64,000 nt of DNA. Origin: Pleomorphomonas sp. PLEO. GTDB taxonomy: Bacteria > Pseudomonadota > Alphaproteobacteria > Rhizobiales > Pleomorphomonadaceae. Where the stretch lies: contig NZ_CP166625.1 of assembly GCF_041320595.1 (NCBI RefSeq), positions 1,375,501 to 1,439,500 of the forward strand, written 5' to 3'. This document shows positions 26,963 through 35,498 of this stretch, one piece after another (position 1 is the stretch's first letter; every line of letters starts with the position of its first letter). The translations under genes were made by a program, and so were the position numbers. The notes beneath the pieces were generated by a model, which saw nothing but the letters and a program-made list of their open reading frames with translations, made no database searches and was not told the origin of the DNA.

Positions 26963-26983
26963 TCTTGGGAAAGTTTCCCAAGA
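26963..26983. promoter_or_regulatory. Perfect 21-bp inverted repeat upstream of the chemoreceptor gene
   Basis: Two 10-bp arms (TCTTGGGAAA and its exact complement) flank a single central base. No T-run follows on either strand, so an operator is more likely than a terminator. It lies 54 bp after the dual-receiver gene and 210 bp before the chemoreceptor start, in A+T-rich DNA that also has a weaker dyad GCGGAA-N7-TTCCGC at 27130-27148. Confidence 0.5.
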
Positions 26984-27192
26984 CTAAATGTCTCCTCATC
27001 AGTTTGTCGTCGGATTGCTCCCTAAGCTCAACCAGTTTTGGGCTGAATTTTTAATTTTGAACCGCGTATATATTCCCCCAATTTTTAAAATTCGCAGTCC
27101 CCAAATTTTCATAAGCGTCCCTTGCCGTCGCGGAATTAATATTTCCGCTACAAATCATTGATATATTTGGGTGTCTTTATCGAGGGTCTGAA

Positions 27193-29283
27193 ATGAACCG
27201 CCTCACCGTAAGCCTGACTTTGAGAGTAACCATTGCCGTTCTCGTTGCCGGTATTCTGGTTCAACTGGCGGTAGGTGCCTGGACGTCCTGGCAGAGCGCC
27301 GGCACGGCTGCCCGCATCGAAACGGTTGCCCAGGCCACGACGCAGATGTTCCAGGCCTTGCCGAACCTGCGCATCGACCGAAGCAACACCGGTAGGGCCA
27401 TCAAGGCCGATCAGGGACTGGACGGGTTCGTCAAGCAGGTCGCGGATGCGCGCGGCATCGAGATGCCGGCAATCGAGGCGGCGATCGCCACCCTAGAAAG
27501 CGCTGATCTGCCCGACGGCGCCCAGCTCGCCAAGGGCTTGCGTGAAAAGTTCGACGCTCTCAAGGCGCTTCAGGCCAAGACCGACGAGGCCTTCAAGCAG
27601 GACAAGGCCAGCCGCCAGGCCTCGCTCGCTGACGACTATACCAAGGTCGCCACGGCGATGATCGACCAACTATCCTCAGTCTCCTCCAAAATCGCCGAAG
27701 ACGTGCGTCTGGCCGATGGCCTGATCGACCGTTTGCTCGACATCAAGGCGCTTGCTTGGGTCATGCGTAACGCCGCCGGCGATGCTTCGGGCTTGGCCGC
27801 CAACGCCTTGGGGGCGATCGGCGTGCCAGCGAACGCGTTGGAATCCTACACCGCCAATATGGCGACAGCTCAGGTGGCGTGGAAGTCCATCAAAGATATG
27901 TCGTCGGGTGTGGATCTGCCGCCCGCATTCGCTGAGGCGATGGCCACGGCGGATCGGGAGTACTTCAGCTCGGGCTCGATCGATCGTCAGACCACCTTGC
28001 TCAAGACGGTGCTTAGCGGCCAGAAGGCCGACACCGACACCCTCGGCTGGAGCAACTACAACGCGCCGCGCTTGACCACATTGCTCAACGTTGCCAACGC
28101 CGCGCTGGCCATCGCCGAGACCAAGTCCAACGAGACGTATACCCAGGCAACACTCTCATTGTGGATAAACCTCGGCCTGTTCGGCAGTGCGCTGCTACTG
28201 GCCGTCGCGGTCACCATGGTCGTTCAGCGTCGCGTCATTCACCCGCTCAGCGTCATCGGCGATCGTATGATGGCGCTGGCCAACGGCCAATTCTCGATCG
28301 AGGCTCCTTATGTGGAGCGCAATGACGAGATCGGCGCGCTCGGCAAGACCATGGCCGTCTTCCGCGACAACATGCAGGAAACCGAGAGATTGCGTGCCGA
28401 AAGGGCGGACCAGGAGCGCCTCGACCGCGAACATCGTGCCGAAGACATGAACAATCTGGCAATCCGGTTCGACGAGGCTGTCGGCGACATCGTGACGATG
28501 GTGGCATCGGCGTCCACGGAGTTGCAGATGTCGGCGAAATCGCTGACGTCGCTGGCGGATTCGACCCAGAACCAGTCGGCTTCGGTGGCCGCCGCCGCCG
28601 AACAGGCTTCGGCCAACGTCGCTTCAGTGGCGTCGGCGACCGAGGAACTGTCGTCGTCAGTGTCGGAGATTGCCCGTCAGGTGGAGAAGTCGTCGGAGAT
28701 CGCCTCAAGGGCGGTGATCGAGGCCAACACCACCAACGACAAGGTCAAGGGCCTGGCCGCCGCCGCCGAGAAGATCGGTGCCGTCGTCGAATTGATCAAC
28801 TCGATCGCCGGCCAGACCAACCTTCTGGCGCTCAACGCCACCATCGAGGCGGCGCGGGCCGGTGAGGCCGGCAAGGGCTTTGCCGTGGTGGCCGCCGAGG
28901 TCAAGCAACTCGCCGACCAGACCGCCAAGGCAACGGCCGAAATCGGTGCGCAGATCGGCGCCATCCAGACTGCGACCTCCGAGGCGGCCGAGGCCATCAA
29001 CGGCATCGGCTCCACCATCGAGACGATGAACGACATCGCCAAGTCGATCACCGGCGCGGTGGATGGGCAGAACGCCGCCACCGTCGAGATCGCCCGCAAC
29101 GTCCAGGAAGCGTCGATCGGCACGGGAACGGTGTCGCAATCCATCACCTCCGTCACCATGGCCGCCAGTGAATCGAGCAGCGCCGCCACGCAGGTCCTGG
29201 CCTCGGCCTCCGAGCTCAGCCGCAACGCCGAACGCCTGCGGCACGAGCTGAACACCTTCCTCGGCTCGATCCGCGCCGCCTGA
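27193..29283 (+). CDS. Methyl-accepting chemotaxis protein (transmembrane)
   Basis: A 696-residue chemoreceptor of class I topology: a first membrane helix at about residues 9-30, a helical periplasmic sensor of about 290 residues, a second membrane helix at about 324-346 followed by [17 protein letters not shown], a HAMP domain, and a long signalling coiled coil. The tip [20 protein letters not shown] is strictly conserved. No CheR-binding pentapeptide is present at the end. The sensor resembles helical-bundle types of the rhizobial MCPs, ligand unknown. It follows the HD-GYP and double-receiver genes after a 283-bp A+T-rich gap, so it probably has its own promoter. Confidence 0.93.
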   Translation: MNRLTVSLTLRVTIAVLVAGILVQLAVGAWTSWQSAGTAARIETVAQATTQMFQALPNLRIDRSNTGRAIKADQGLDGFVKQVADARGIEMPAIEAAIATLESADLPDGAQLAKGLREKFDALKALQAKTDEAFKQDKASRQASLADDYTKVATAMIDQLSSVSSKIAEDVRLADGLIDRLLDIKALAWVMRNAAGDASGLAANALGAIGVPANALESYTANMATAQVAWKSIKDMSSGVDLPPAFAEAMATADREYFSSGSIDRQTTLLKTVLSGQKADTDTLGWSNYNAPRLTTLLNVANAALAIAETKSNETYTQATLSLWINLGLFGSALLLAVAVTMVVQRRVIHPLSVIGDRMMALANGQFSIEAPYVERNDEIGALGKTMAVFRDNMQETERLRAERADQERLDREHRAEDMNNLAIRFDEAVGDIVTMVASASTELQMSAKSLTSLADSTQNQSASVAAAAEQASANVASVASATEELSSSVSEIARQVEKSSEIASRAVIEANTTNDKVKGLAAAAEKIGAVVELINSIAGQTNLLALNATIEAARAGEAGKGFAVVAAEVKQLADQTAKATAEIGAQIGAIQTATSEAAEAINGIGSTIETMNDIAKSITGAVDGQNAATVEIARNVQEASIGTGTVSQSITSVTMAASESSSAATQVLASASELSRNAERLRHELNTFLGSIRAA

Positions 29284-29322
29284 TGTCGCGCGCCGACCGA
29301 GGTTGGATTCATAAGGGATAAC

Positions 29323-29351
29323 CATATCGGGCTCTTTGCGAGCCCGATATG
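29323..29351 (+). terminator. Strong hairpin after the chemoreceptor gene
   Basis: Twelve-base arms CATATCGGGCTC and GAGCCCGATATG enclose a 5-base loop, 40 bp after the chemoreceptor stop. The stem is perfect. There is no T-run after it, so it is either a weak terminator or a 3'-end stabiliser of the transcript. Confidence 0.6.
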
Positions 29352-29391
29352 ACGCCGGGACTCCGATCTCGAAGTCGGTGGAGACCATTCG

Positions 29392-29799
29392 ATGAACGTG
29401 AGCCAGAAACACTTTCGCACCGTGTCGAGCATCACGCTCGGTGTCGCCGACCTCCGCCGCTCTCGTGCTTTCTACGACGCGTTGGGCTTCCTAGCCGACC
29501 CAGCCTCGAACGACGAGTTCGTCATCTACAAGCTCGATAGCGTAACGCTTTCGCTCTTTCCAAGGGCGCTGCTGGCTAGGGATGCCGAGGTCGAGAACGA
29601 TGGTCTCGGCTTCGACGGCATCACATTTGCCCACGACTACCCGTCCGAGGCGGCCGTTGACGCGGCGATGGCACATGCCCTCTCAGCCGGCGCTGTGCCG
29701 CGGCGACCGGCCAGGACCGTGTTCTGGGGTGGCTACTCCGGGTTCGTTGCCGACCCCGACGGCCATCTTTGGGAGCTGGTGTTCAACCCGTTCGCCTAA
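29392..29799 (+). CDS. VOC-superfamily (glyoxalase/bleomycin resistance-like) protein
   Basis: A 135-residue single-module vicinal oxygen chelate protein. The first beta-alpha-beta unit is SSITLGVADLRRSRAFYDALGF, the last unit GGYSGFVADPDGHLWELVFNP with the family's Asp-Pro-Asp-Gly-His and a terminal Glu that normally binds metal. VOC proteins include glyoxalase I, extradiol dioxygenases and antibiotic-binding proteins; nothing here allows a choice. It starts just after the hairpin and is convergent with the DUF1003 gene. Confidence 0.88.
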   Translation: MNVSQKHFRTVSSITLGVADLRRSRAFYDALGFLADPASNDEFVIYKLDSVTLSLFPRALLARDAEVENDGLGFDGITFAHDYPSEAAVDAAMAHALSAGAVPRRPARTVFWGGYSGFVADPDGHLWELVFNPFA

Positions 29800-29863
29800 C
29801 CGTTCGGCTCCGACCTCAGCCCCGTCGATACCCATCTCGGGTTAGAGGCGGTGGGGGGGATGA

Positions 29864-30412
29864 TCATGAGGTCTGGCTTTGCGCCGCGCCGGTGACGTGC
29901 CGGTGGACTTCGATGGTCAGTGTTTCGACGCGCTCTGTCAGCGTCTTGATGGTCTCCGTCAGCGCGGTGTTCTGCTGAACAAGGTCGAGGAGCATGGCCG
30001 TCTGCTGCGCCGCTATTGCTTGGCGTTGTTCGCTGGTGTGCGCGATATCCTCGCGATGCTGAGCGTCGGCCTCGGCATGGGCCTTGTCGCGGTCGGCTTG
30101 GCGGGTCTGGGCCAACAGGATGAGGGGCGCCGCATAGGCGGCTTGCAAGCTGAAGGCGAGGTTCAAGAGGATGAAAGGGTAAATGTCGAAATGGGTCCAT
30201 CCGGCGACATTGGCAACAATCCAGCCGGCCACAATCACCGTTTGCCCGATGAGGAAGGAAGGCGTCCCGAAGAAGCGCGCGAATTTTTCCGCTTTCAACG
30301 CGAACCAGTCGTCGCCGAACACCGAATGCAGATGCGCGTGTGGAAGGTGAAACCGGAAGAAAACTTTCAAATTATTGGCTCCGTTTGGTTCGATGCTGTC
30401 GCCGTTGGACAT
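29864..30412 (-). CDS. DUF1003 membrane protein
   Basis: The 182-residue protein carries the DUF1003 core: FGTPSFLIGQTVIVAGWIVANV (first membrane helix, about residues 47-68), then FDIYPFILLNLAFSLQAAYA with PLILLAQTRQADRDK (second helix). The C-terminal third is a polar coiled coil, as usual in the family. Function unknown; such proteins often occur near ion transporters or stress genes. The coiled coil probably lies in the cytoplasm. Confidence 0.88.
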   Translation of the reverse strand: MSNGDSIEPNGANNLKVFFRFHLPHAHLHSVFGDDWFALKAEKFARFFGTPSFLIGQTVIVAGWIVANVAGWTHFDIYPFILLNLAFSLQAAYAAPLILLAQTRQADRDKAHAEADAQHREDIAHTSEQRQAIAAQQTAMLLDLVQQNTALTETIKTLTERVETLTIEVHRHVTGAAQSQTS

Positions 30413-30641
30413 AAAAGTCTCCTCCGAACACGGTCCGGCTTCCCGCCATCTCCGAGTTGGCCGGCCGGCGTGCCTATGAATGCCGAGAAAGTGGCAGATT
30501 TTCGCGTTTCCGCCGGCCGCGCCGATCGACGGCCATAAATCCGTGATAGTCCGGAGATGTTCGGCGTGGTCGACGCGTTTGATCCCAGGTCAGCCTGTGT
30601 CATCCAGCCGCCGTATGTTTCAGCTCTCCGGAGGTCGGAAG

Positions 30642-31727
30642 ATGCATAGACGGTCCTTGCTGATGGGGCTTGGTGGACTTGCCGCGCTGGCCGGTGCCGG
30701 CGGAGCGGGGCTGCACACGGCGATCGGTTCGTCTGGAGCCTACGGCCGCTATGCCACTGTGTCGCGGGCAATTCCCACCGCGTTCGCTGTCCCGGAACTC
30801 ATCCGCCTGGCGACGCTCGCCGCCAACAGTCACAATACGCAGCCATGGCAGTTTCAGGTCGCCGAGACAGCGATCAATATCCGGCCCGATCCGTCTCGCG
30901 CCACGCCGGTCGTTGATCCAGACAATCATCATCTGTTCGTCAGCCTCGGCTGCGCGGCCGAGAATCTGGTCGTTGCCGGGGCGGCAATCGGCGTGCACGG
31001 CGTGATGGAAAGCAGCCCGGACGGCAGCCTGCGCTACAGTTACGGGCTCGGCACGCCGCAGCCCGATCCACTGCTGGCGGCGATCGGCGCGCGCCAGACC
31101 ACCCGTGCCCTCTATGACGGACAGCCCGTGGCGGCCTCCGACCTGGAAACCCTGCGCCTGGCCGCCGAGACCGATGGCGTGCGGCTCATCATCATCGAGG
31201 AACGAGCCCGTATCAATCAGGTCCGCGACCTGGTGGTCGCCGGCAACGATGCGCAGATGCAAGATCCGGCCTTTCGAGCTGAACTCAAAAAGTGGCTTCG
31301 TTTCAATCCGCGGAGTGCCATGGCAACGGGGGATGGTCTCTATGCGCCGGCAAGTGGTAACCCCGCCCTGCCGGATTTCGTGGGCCGGCTAGCCTTCGAT
31401 GCGTTCGTCACGGCCGCCGCCGAGAACGACAAATATGCCAAGCAGATCGATTCCTCTTCTGGGATCGCGATCTTTCTGGGCGAGCGGGCCGATATCCAGA
31501 CTTGGATCAGGGTTGGTCGCGCCTGCCAGCGTTTTGCCCTTACCGCGACCATGCTCGGGCTCAAGCATGCGTTCATCAATCAACCCGTCGAGGTCGCGAG
31601 CCTGCGCCCCGAACTCGCTTCTCTGGTCGGCGAACCCGGTCTGCGCCCCGACATCGTCATGCGCTTCGGCCATGGGCCGCAAATGCCGTTTTCACTGCGC
31701 CGACCGGTTGAAGCCGTGATGGTGTGA
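30642..31727 (+). CDS. Nitroreductase-fold (Acg-like) protein with Tat-type leader
   Basis: A 361-residue protein with GGAGG upstream of the ATG at 30642. The N-terminus MHRRSLLMGLGGLAALAGAG is a twin-arginine-like leader, so export of a folded cofactor protein is likely. The core resembles flavin-dependent nitroreductases of the Acg type: LIRLATLAANSHNTQPWQFQ, where NSHNTQPW contacts FMN, and ARQTTRALYDGQPV. The C-terminal part includes ACQRFALTATMLGLKHAFIN. Acg-like proteins in mycobacteria bind FMN but lack reductase activity and may sequester it. Exact role unknown. Confidence 0.78.
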   Translation: MHRRSLLMGLGGLAALAGAGGAGLHTAIGSSGAYGRYATVSRAIPTAFAVPELIRLATLAANSHNTQPWQFQVAETAINIRPDPSRATPVVDPDNHHLFVSLGCAAENLVVAGAAIGVHGVMESSPDGSLRYSYGLGTPQPDPLLAAIGARQTTRALYDGQPVAASDLETLRLAAETDGVRLIIIEERARINQVRDLVVAGNDAQMQDPAFRAELKKWLRFNPRSAMATGDGLYAPASGNPALPDFVGRLAFDAFVTAAAENDKYAKQIDSSSGIAIFLGERADIQTWIRVGRACQRFALTATMLGLKHAFINQPVEVASLRPELASLVGEPGLRPDIVMRFGHGPQMPFSLRRPVEAVMV

Positions 31728-31784
31728 CGGGGCGGGGCGCCTCACGGCACGGCCGGCGGTGATTTCCCCGCCTGCTCATGCCGG

Positions 31785-31904
31785 CCCCACTATGCCAGCG
31801 ACGCTCTCGATGGCGTGCTGACAGGGACTGTTGCCGCGCTCATCGTTCGCGGGGTGTATCGAGAAGGCACCAGAGCCGACCGGCTGATGACCCGCATCCT
31901 GTAG
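31785..31904 (+). pseudogene. C-terminal remnant of a PAP2 phosphatase
   Basis: A frame directly before the DedA-PAP2 gene reads HYASDALDGVLTGTVAALIV and ends at a TAG at 31902-31904. The HYxSDxxxGxxxG pattern is the third catalytic motif of PAP2-family lipid phosphatases, with the catalytic His and its Asp partner. Nothing upstream in frame supplies the first two motifs, so only the last 40 residues remain. The same motif family occurs in the next, intact gene, so this may be the trace of a former neighbour or of a partial duplication. Confidence 0.5.
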
Positions 31905-31914
31905 GATAGTAGCC

Positions 31915-33957
31915 TTGGCATCCCTGATATCATCGGCAACCGACTGGCTCAGCGCGCACTCGCTCATTGCCTATCTCGCGGTGTTCCTGCTTGCCTTTTC
32001 CGAGTCGATCCCAATGGTCGGCGTCGTCGTGCCGGGAACGGCGGTGATCCTTGCGTTGAGCGCCCTCATTCCGAGCGGTGTTCTGAGGCTGTGGCCTCTG
32101 CTCGTGGCGGCGACGGCGGGTGCGATCGTCGGAGATGGCGTCTCCTTCTGGCTCGGTCACCGTTACCGTGGCGAGATCCTTCGGCGTTGGCCGCTCAGCA
32201 AGTATCCGGACCTCATCAAGCGCAGCGAGGCTTTCTTCGAACGGCACGGGGACAAGAGCGTTTTCATCGCCCGTTTCGCGCCGGGTGTTCGTGCCTTCAT
32301 CCCCATTCTCGCTGGTATGCTCGCGATGCCGGTGCGGCGGTTCTATGCCGTCAACATCGCGTCGGCGCTGGTCTGGGCGGGCTCGCATATCTTGTCGGGC
32401 GTTCTGTTCGGGGCCACGTTCCGCGTTCTCGGCGCGGCGGCAAAGCCGGTGGCTATCCTTCTGGTGGTTCTTCTCGCCGCGGGCTGGGCGGTGTGGAGTC
32501 TGGTGCGCTGGACATTGAAGCGCGCCGTTCCGCTGGTAGATGCCGGCATCACAAAGTTGCGGTGCTGGGCTGAGGTCCGCGACAGCTGGCTCAGCCGCAG
32601 CATCGTCGGTCTGCTCGATCCGGAGCGTTCCGAAGCGCGGGTTCTCGCCGTGATGCTGGCCCTCCTCGTCGGCGCGGCCTGGGTGTTCCTCGGCATCCTT
32701 GAGGACGTCGTCAATGGCGAACCGCTGGTTCTCGCCGATGGCGCCATCTACAATGCCCTGCAGGAAATTCGTTCGCCAGCCGGCGATGCTGTCATGATCG
32801 GCATCACCGAGCTTGGCGACCCAAAAGTCGTGGTGGCTGTCACGGCCGTCGTGTTCCTATGGCTCGCCTGGAAGCGTGCGTGGCACACGGCCGCTTTCTG
32901 GCTGATCGCCGTCGCCGGAGCGTCGGCCCTCAACACGGCGATCAAGGTCACTCTTCACAGGGCAAGGCCTGACGAACTGCTTTATTCGGGCTGGAGCGCG
33001 TTTTCCTTTCCGAGCGGCCATAGCACGACAAATATGGTGCTCTATGGGTTCCTCGCGGTCCTCGTTGCCCGTGAGCTTCGGCCGGCACCAAGGCTTTCGG
33101 TTGCTCTCGGTGCGCTGAGCCTGATCTTCCTCATCGCCGTTTCGCGCCTCTATCTCGGCGCGCATTGGTTTTCCGACGTGGTTGGCGGGGCGGCATTCGG
33201 CTCCGCGTGGTTGATACTGCTCAGCCTGCTCTATCTACGCAGGCCGGCTGAACGCATAGGCTCGCCCGCCTTGCTGGTCGCCGCGTGCGCCGCGCTGCTT
33301 CTGGCGGGGAGCGCCAACATTTTTCAAAACCATGCGGGCGATGTCCAACGCTATGCCGTTCGACATACGACGCAGACCGTAACCGTTGCCGATTGGCAGA
33401 CGACAGGTTGGCAGACGCTTCCGGCGTGGCGGTTCGATCTTACCGGTGAGGTGGAGGAGCCGCTGACGTTCCAATGGGCCGGTAGCCTTCAGAATTTGCA
33501 GGAGGTTCTGCAAAAAGATGGATGGAGGCAACCCGTGGGTTGGTCTGTGACGACCACGGTGGCGTGGCTGAGCCCGACCACAGACGCCGCGTTCATCCCG
33601 GTGGTCCCTCTCTTTGCCAGCGGCCGCCTTCCCGATCTCACCCTCATCCAGTCTTCGGTTGCGCCTGCTTCCTCTGCTTCCCGCCTAGTTCTTCGTCTCT
33701 GGGCAACGGACATGGAGCTGGCGGGCGTAGAACCGAAGCCGCTTTGGACAGGGTCGGTCATGGAGGAGCGCATCCATCACCCCCTCTCCCTGATCACCGT
33801 GGTCTCGACCGGATCGGACTTCAACGCGCCGAGGCAGACGCTGGCACGATCCTTTGACGGTGGCACTCTGATGGTGCGGGCCGGCGCGCCAACGAACGCG
33901 GAGTGGGACGGGCGCGTTCTGCTGGCCCGTCAGGAAGTCGGCGCGACGAAGCCGTAG
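31915..33957 (+). CDS. DedA-PAP2-LssY_C fusion protein (undecaprenyl/lipid phosphatase and flippase-like)
   Basis: A 680-residue membrane protein with three parts. Residues about 1-200 are DedA/SNARE-associated: VFLLAFSESIPMVGVVVPGT and RFAPGVRAFIPILAGMLAM with the conserved Arg/Pro-Gly-x-Arg. Residues about 225-430 are PAP2, with Lys344-x6-Arg-Pro, PSGH at 366-369 and SRLYLGAHWFSDV, the complete phosphatase triad of motifs. Residues about 450-680 match the LssY C-terminal domain, probably exported. Such proteins handle undecaprenyl phosphate or phospholipids; LssY was found next to a type I secretion system in Legionella. The start is TTG at 31915 with AGGAT upstream. The 3' end overlaps the kinase gene by 28 bp. 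Confidence 0.85.
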   Translation: MASLISSATDWLSAHSLIAYLAVFLLAFSESIPMVGVVVPGTAVILALSALIPSGVLRLWPLLVAATAGAIVGDGVSFWLGHRYRGEILRRWPLSKYPDLIKRSEAFFERHGDKSVFIARFAPGVRAFIPILAGMLAMPVRRFYAVNIASALVWAGSHILSGVLFGATFRVLGAAAKPVAILLVVLLAAGWAVWSLVRWTLKRAVPLVDAGITKLRCWAEVRDSWLSRSIVGLLDPERSEARVLAVMLALLVGAAWVFLGILEDVVNGEPLVLADGAIYNALQEIRSPAGDAVMIGITELGDPKVVVAVTAVVFLWLAWKRAWHTAAFWLIAVAGASALNTAIKVTLHRARPDELLYSGWSAFSFPSGHSTTNMVLYGFLAVLVARELRPAPRLSVALGALSLIFLIAVSRLYLGAHWFSDVVGGAAFGSAWLILLSLLYLRRPAERIGSPALLVAACAALLLAGSANIFQNHAGDVQRYAVRHTTQTVTVADWQTTGWQTLPAWRFDLTGEVEEPLTFQWAGSLQNLQEVLQKDGWRQPVGWSVTTTVAWLSPTTDAAFIPVVPLFASGRLPDLTLIQSSVAPASSASRLVLRLWATDMELAGVEPKPLWTGSVMEERIHHPLSLITVVSTGSDFNAPRQTLARSFDGGTLMVRAGAPTNAEWDGRVLLARQEVGATKP

Positions 33958-35429
33958 AGACGACCGGCGACGTCGCGATAACGCGCGGCCTTCTCCCGGT
34001 AAGCTGCCACCTGCTGCGCTCGCGGCGTGAAGGCCTTGCCCTCGCGGACGAAAGCAGCCGCCGCTTCGGCATAGGAGCCGAAGACGCCGATGCCGACGCC
34101 CGCGCCCATGGCGGCTCCGGCACAGCTCGCCTCGCCTGTTACGGCGACCACCTCGCGGTTGAAGATATCGGCCTTCATTTGCAGCCAGCGCTCGGACCGG
34201 GCGCCGCCGCCGACGGCGTGGATGCGGCCGATGTCGATGCCGATCGAGGCTTGCAGTTCTAGGTTCCAGCCCATCTCCAGCGTGATGCCCTCGATGGCCG
34301 ACTTGGCGAAATCTTCGTAGGTGGTGTTGGCGTCGATGCCGACCACCGCGCCGCGTGCCCGGGCATCGAGCCAGGGCGTGCCGGTGCCGACGAGATGGGG
34401 AAACATCAGGAGATCGGTCGGCTCTTCCGGCAGGTCGGCGAGGATCAGCTCATAGGGGTCGACACCCTTGAGCGTCGCCAGCTCCAGCAAATGGCGGCTC
34501 GCCACGTCGCGGAACCATTTCAGCGCCACGCCGCCAGCAATGTAGGAGAGGGTGAGTTTCAGCGGCGCCACGGTGTGGCGCTCGGTTGGGAAATTGCAGC
34601 CGAGTGCCGCAGCCGTCAGCACGGCTTCACGAACCGGAATGGAGACGCATTCGAAGGTGCCGGTGCCGTCGACGGCGATGCCCTCGGCCACGCCGCCGGC
34701 GCCCAGCGAGCAGCATCCCTGGTCATGCCCCCCGGTCACCCACTGTACATCATACGGCAGGCCGAGCTCATCAGCGGCGGCTGGCGCGGCGCGACCGACC
34801 GGCGTGCCGGAACCGACAGGCGTTGCCAGTTGCGTCGGCGCGATGCCGGCGAAGGCGAGATACTCCTCGATCCAGGCGCAGCTTTCGACATCGAGGGCCA
34901 TGGTGCGCGAGGCGAGCGAGGTGCTGATCCACGCGCCGACGCCGAGCCGGTTCAGGATATAGTCCTCGACGCAGAGGAAGCGATCGGCGGCGGCGAACAC
35001 CTCAGGACGGTTGGCCCTGAGCCAGGCGATCTTCGGCAACGTGTACATCGAGTGGATGGGAAGTCCGGTCCGCTGGAAAATCTCCGCCTTGCCGAAGTGC
35101 GCGGCGAAGGCGGCGGCCTCATCGACGGCTATTGGTGCCGTATTGAGGATGAAGGGGCCGATGGCCCGCCCGTCGCGATCGACCGGTACGAAGCTTTCGC
35201 CGTGGCTGGAGATGGCCGCCGCCCGGATCTCGGCCCTCGGCGCGACATCGCGCAGACGATGGATAACGTCGCCCAGCGCCCGCCACAGGCTGTCGGGGGG
35301 GAAGCCTTCGCCTGATTTGGTCCTGCCATATTCGAGCGAGGCACCAGCGAGTTTTTCGCCGTCAAGCGCATAGAGCGTCGCCTTGAGGGCCGTCGAGCCG
35401 ATATCGATGCCGAGTAACGCCACGATCAT
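33930..35429 (-). CDS. FGGY-family carbohydrate kinase
   Basis: A 499-residue sugar kinase. The N-terminal phosphate-binding strand is ALLGIDIGSTALKATLYALD, the catalytic base is the Asp in VTGGHDQGCCSLGAGG (about residue 234), and the ATP-binding AVGGGARSERWLQMKADIF lies at about 416-434. FGGY kinases phosphorylate ketoses such as xylulose, ribulose or fuculose, or glycerol. It is the last gene of an aldolase-like/isomerase/kinase operon, so its substrate should be the ketose made by the isomerase. The stop overlaps the convergent DedA-PAP2 gene by 28 bp. Confidence 0.92.
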   Translation of the reverse strand: MIVALLGIDIGSTALKATLYALDGEKLAGASLEYGRTKSGEGFPPDSLWRALGDVIHRLRDVAPRAEIRAAAISSHGESFVPVDRDGRAIGPFILNTAPIAVDEAAAFAAHFGKAEIFQRTGLPIHSMYTLPKIAWLRANRPEVFAAADRFLCVEDYILNRLGVGAWISTSLASRTMALDVESCAWIEEYLAFAGIAPTQLATPVGSGTPVGRAAPAAADELGLPYDVQWVTGGHDQGCCSLGAGGVAEGIAVDGTGTFECVSIPVREAVLTAAALGCNFPTERHTVAPLKLTLSYIAGGVALKWFRDVASRHLLELATLKGVDPYELILADLPEEPTDLLMFPHLVGTGTPWLDARARGAVVGIDANTTYEDFAKSAIEGITLEMGWNLELQASIGIDIGRIHAVGGGARSERWLQMKADIFNREVVAVTGEASCAGAAMGAGVGIGVFGSYAEAAAAFVREGKAFTPRAQQVAAYREKAARYRDVAGRLYGFVAPTS

Positions 35430-35498
35430 CCCCGCCTTGATGGAGAACGGAACTAGCGCCGACGTTGCGAAGGCCGGCGCCGAAGGTGCGTCGGTTGG

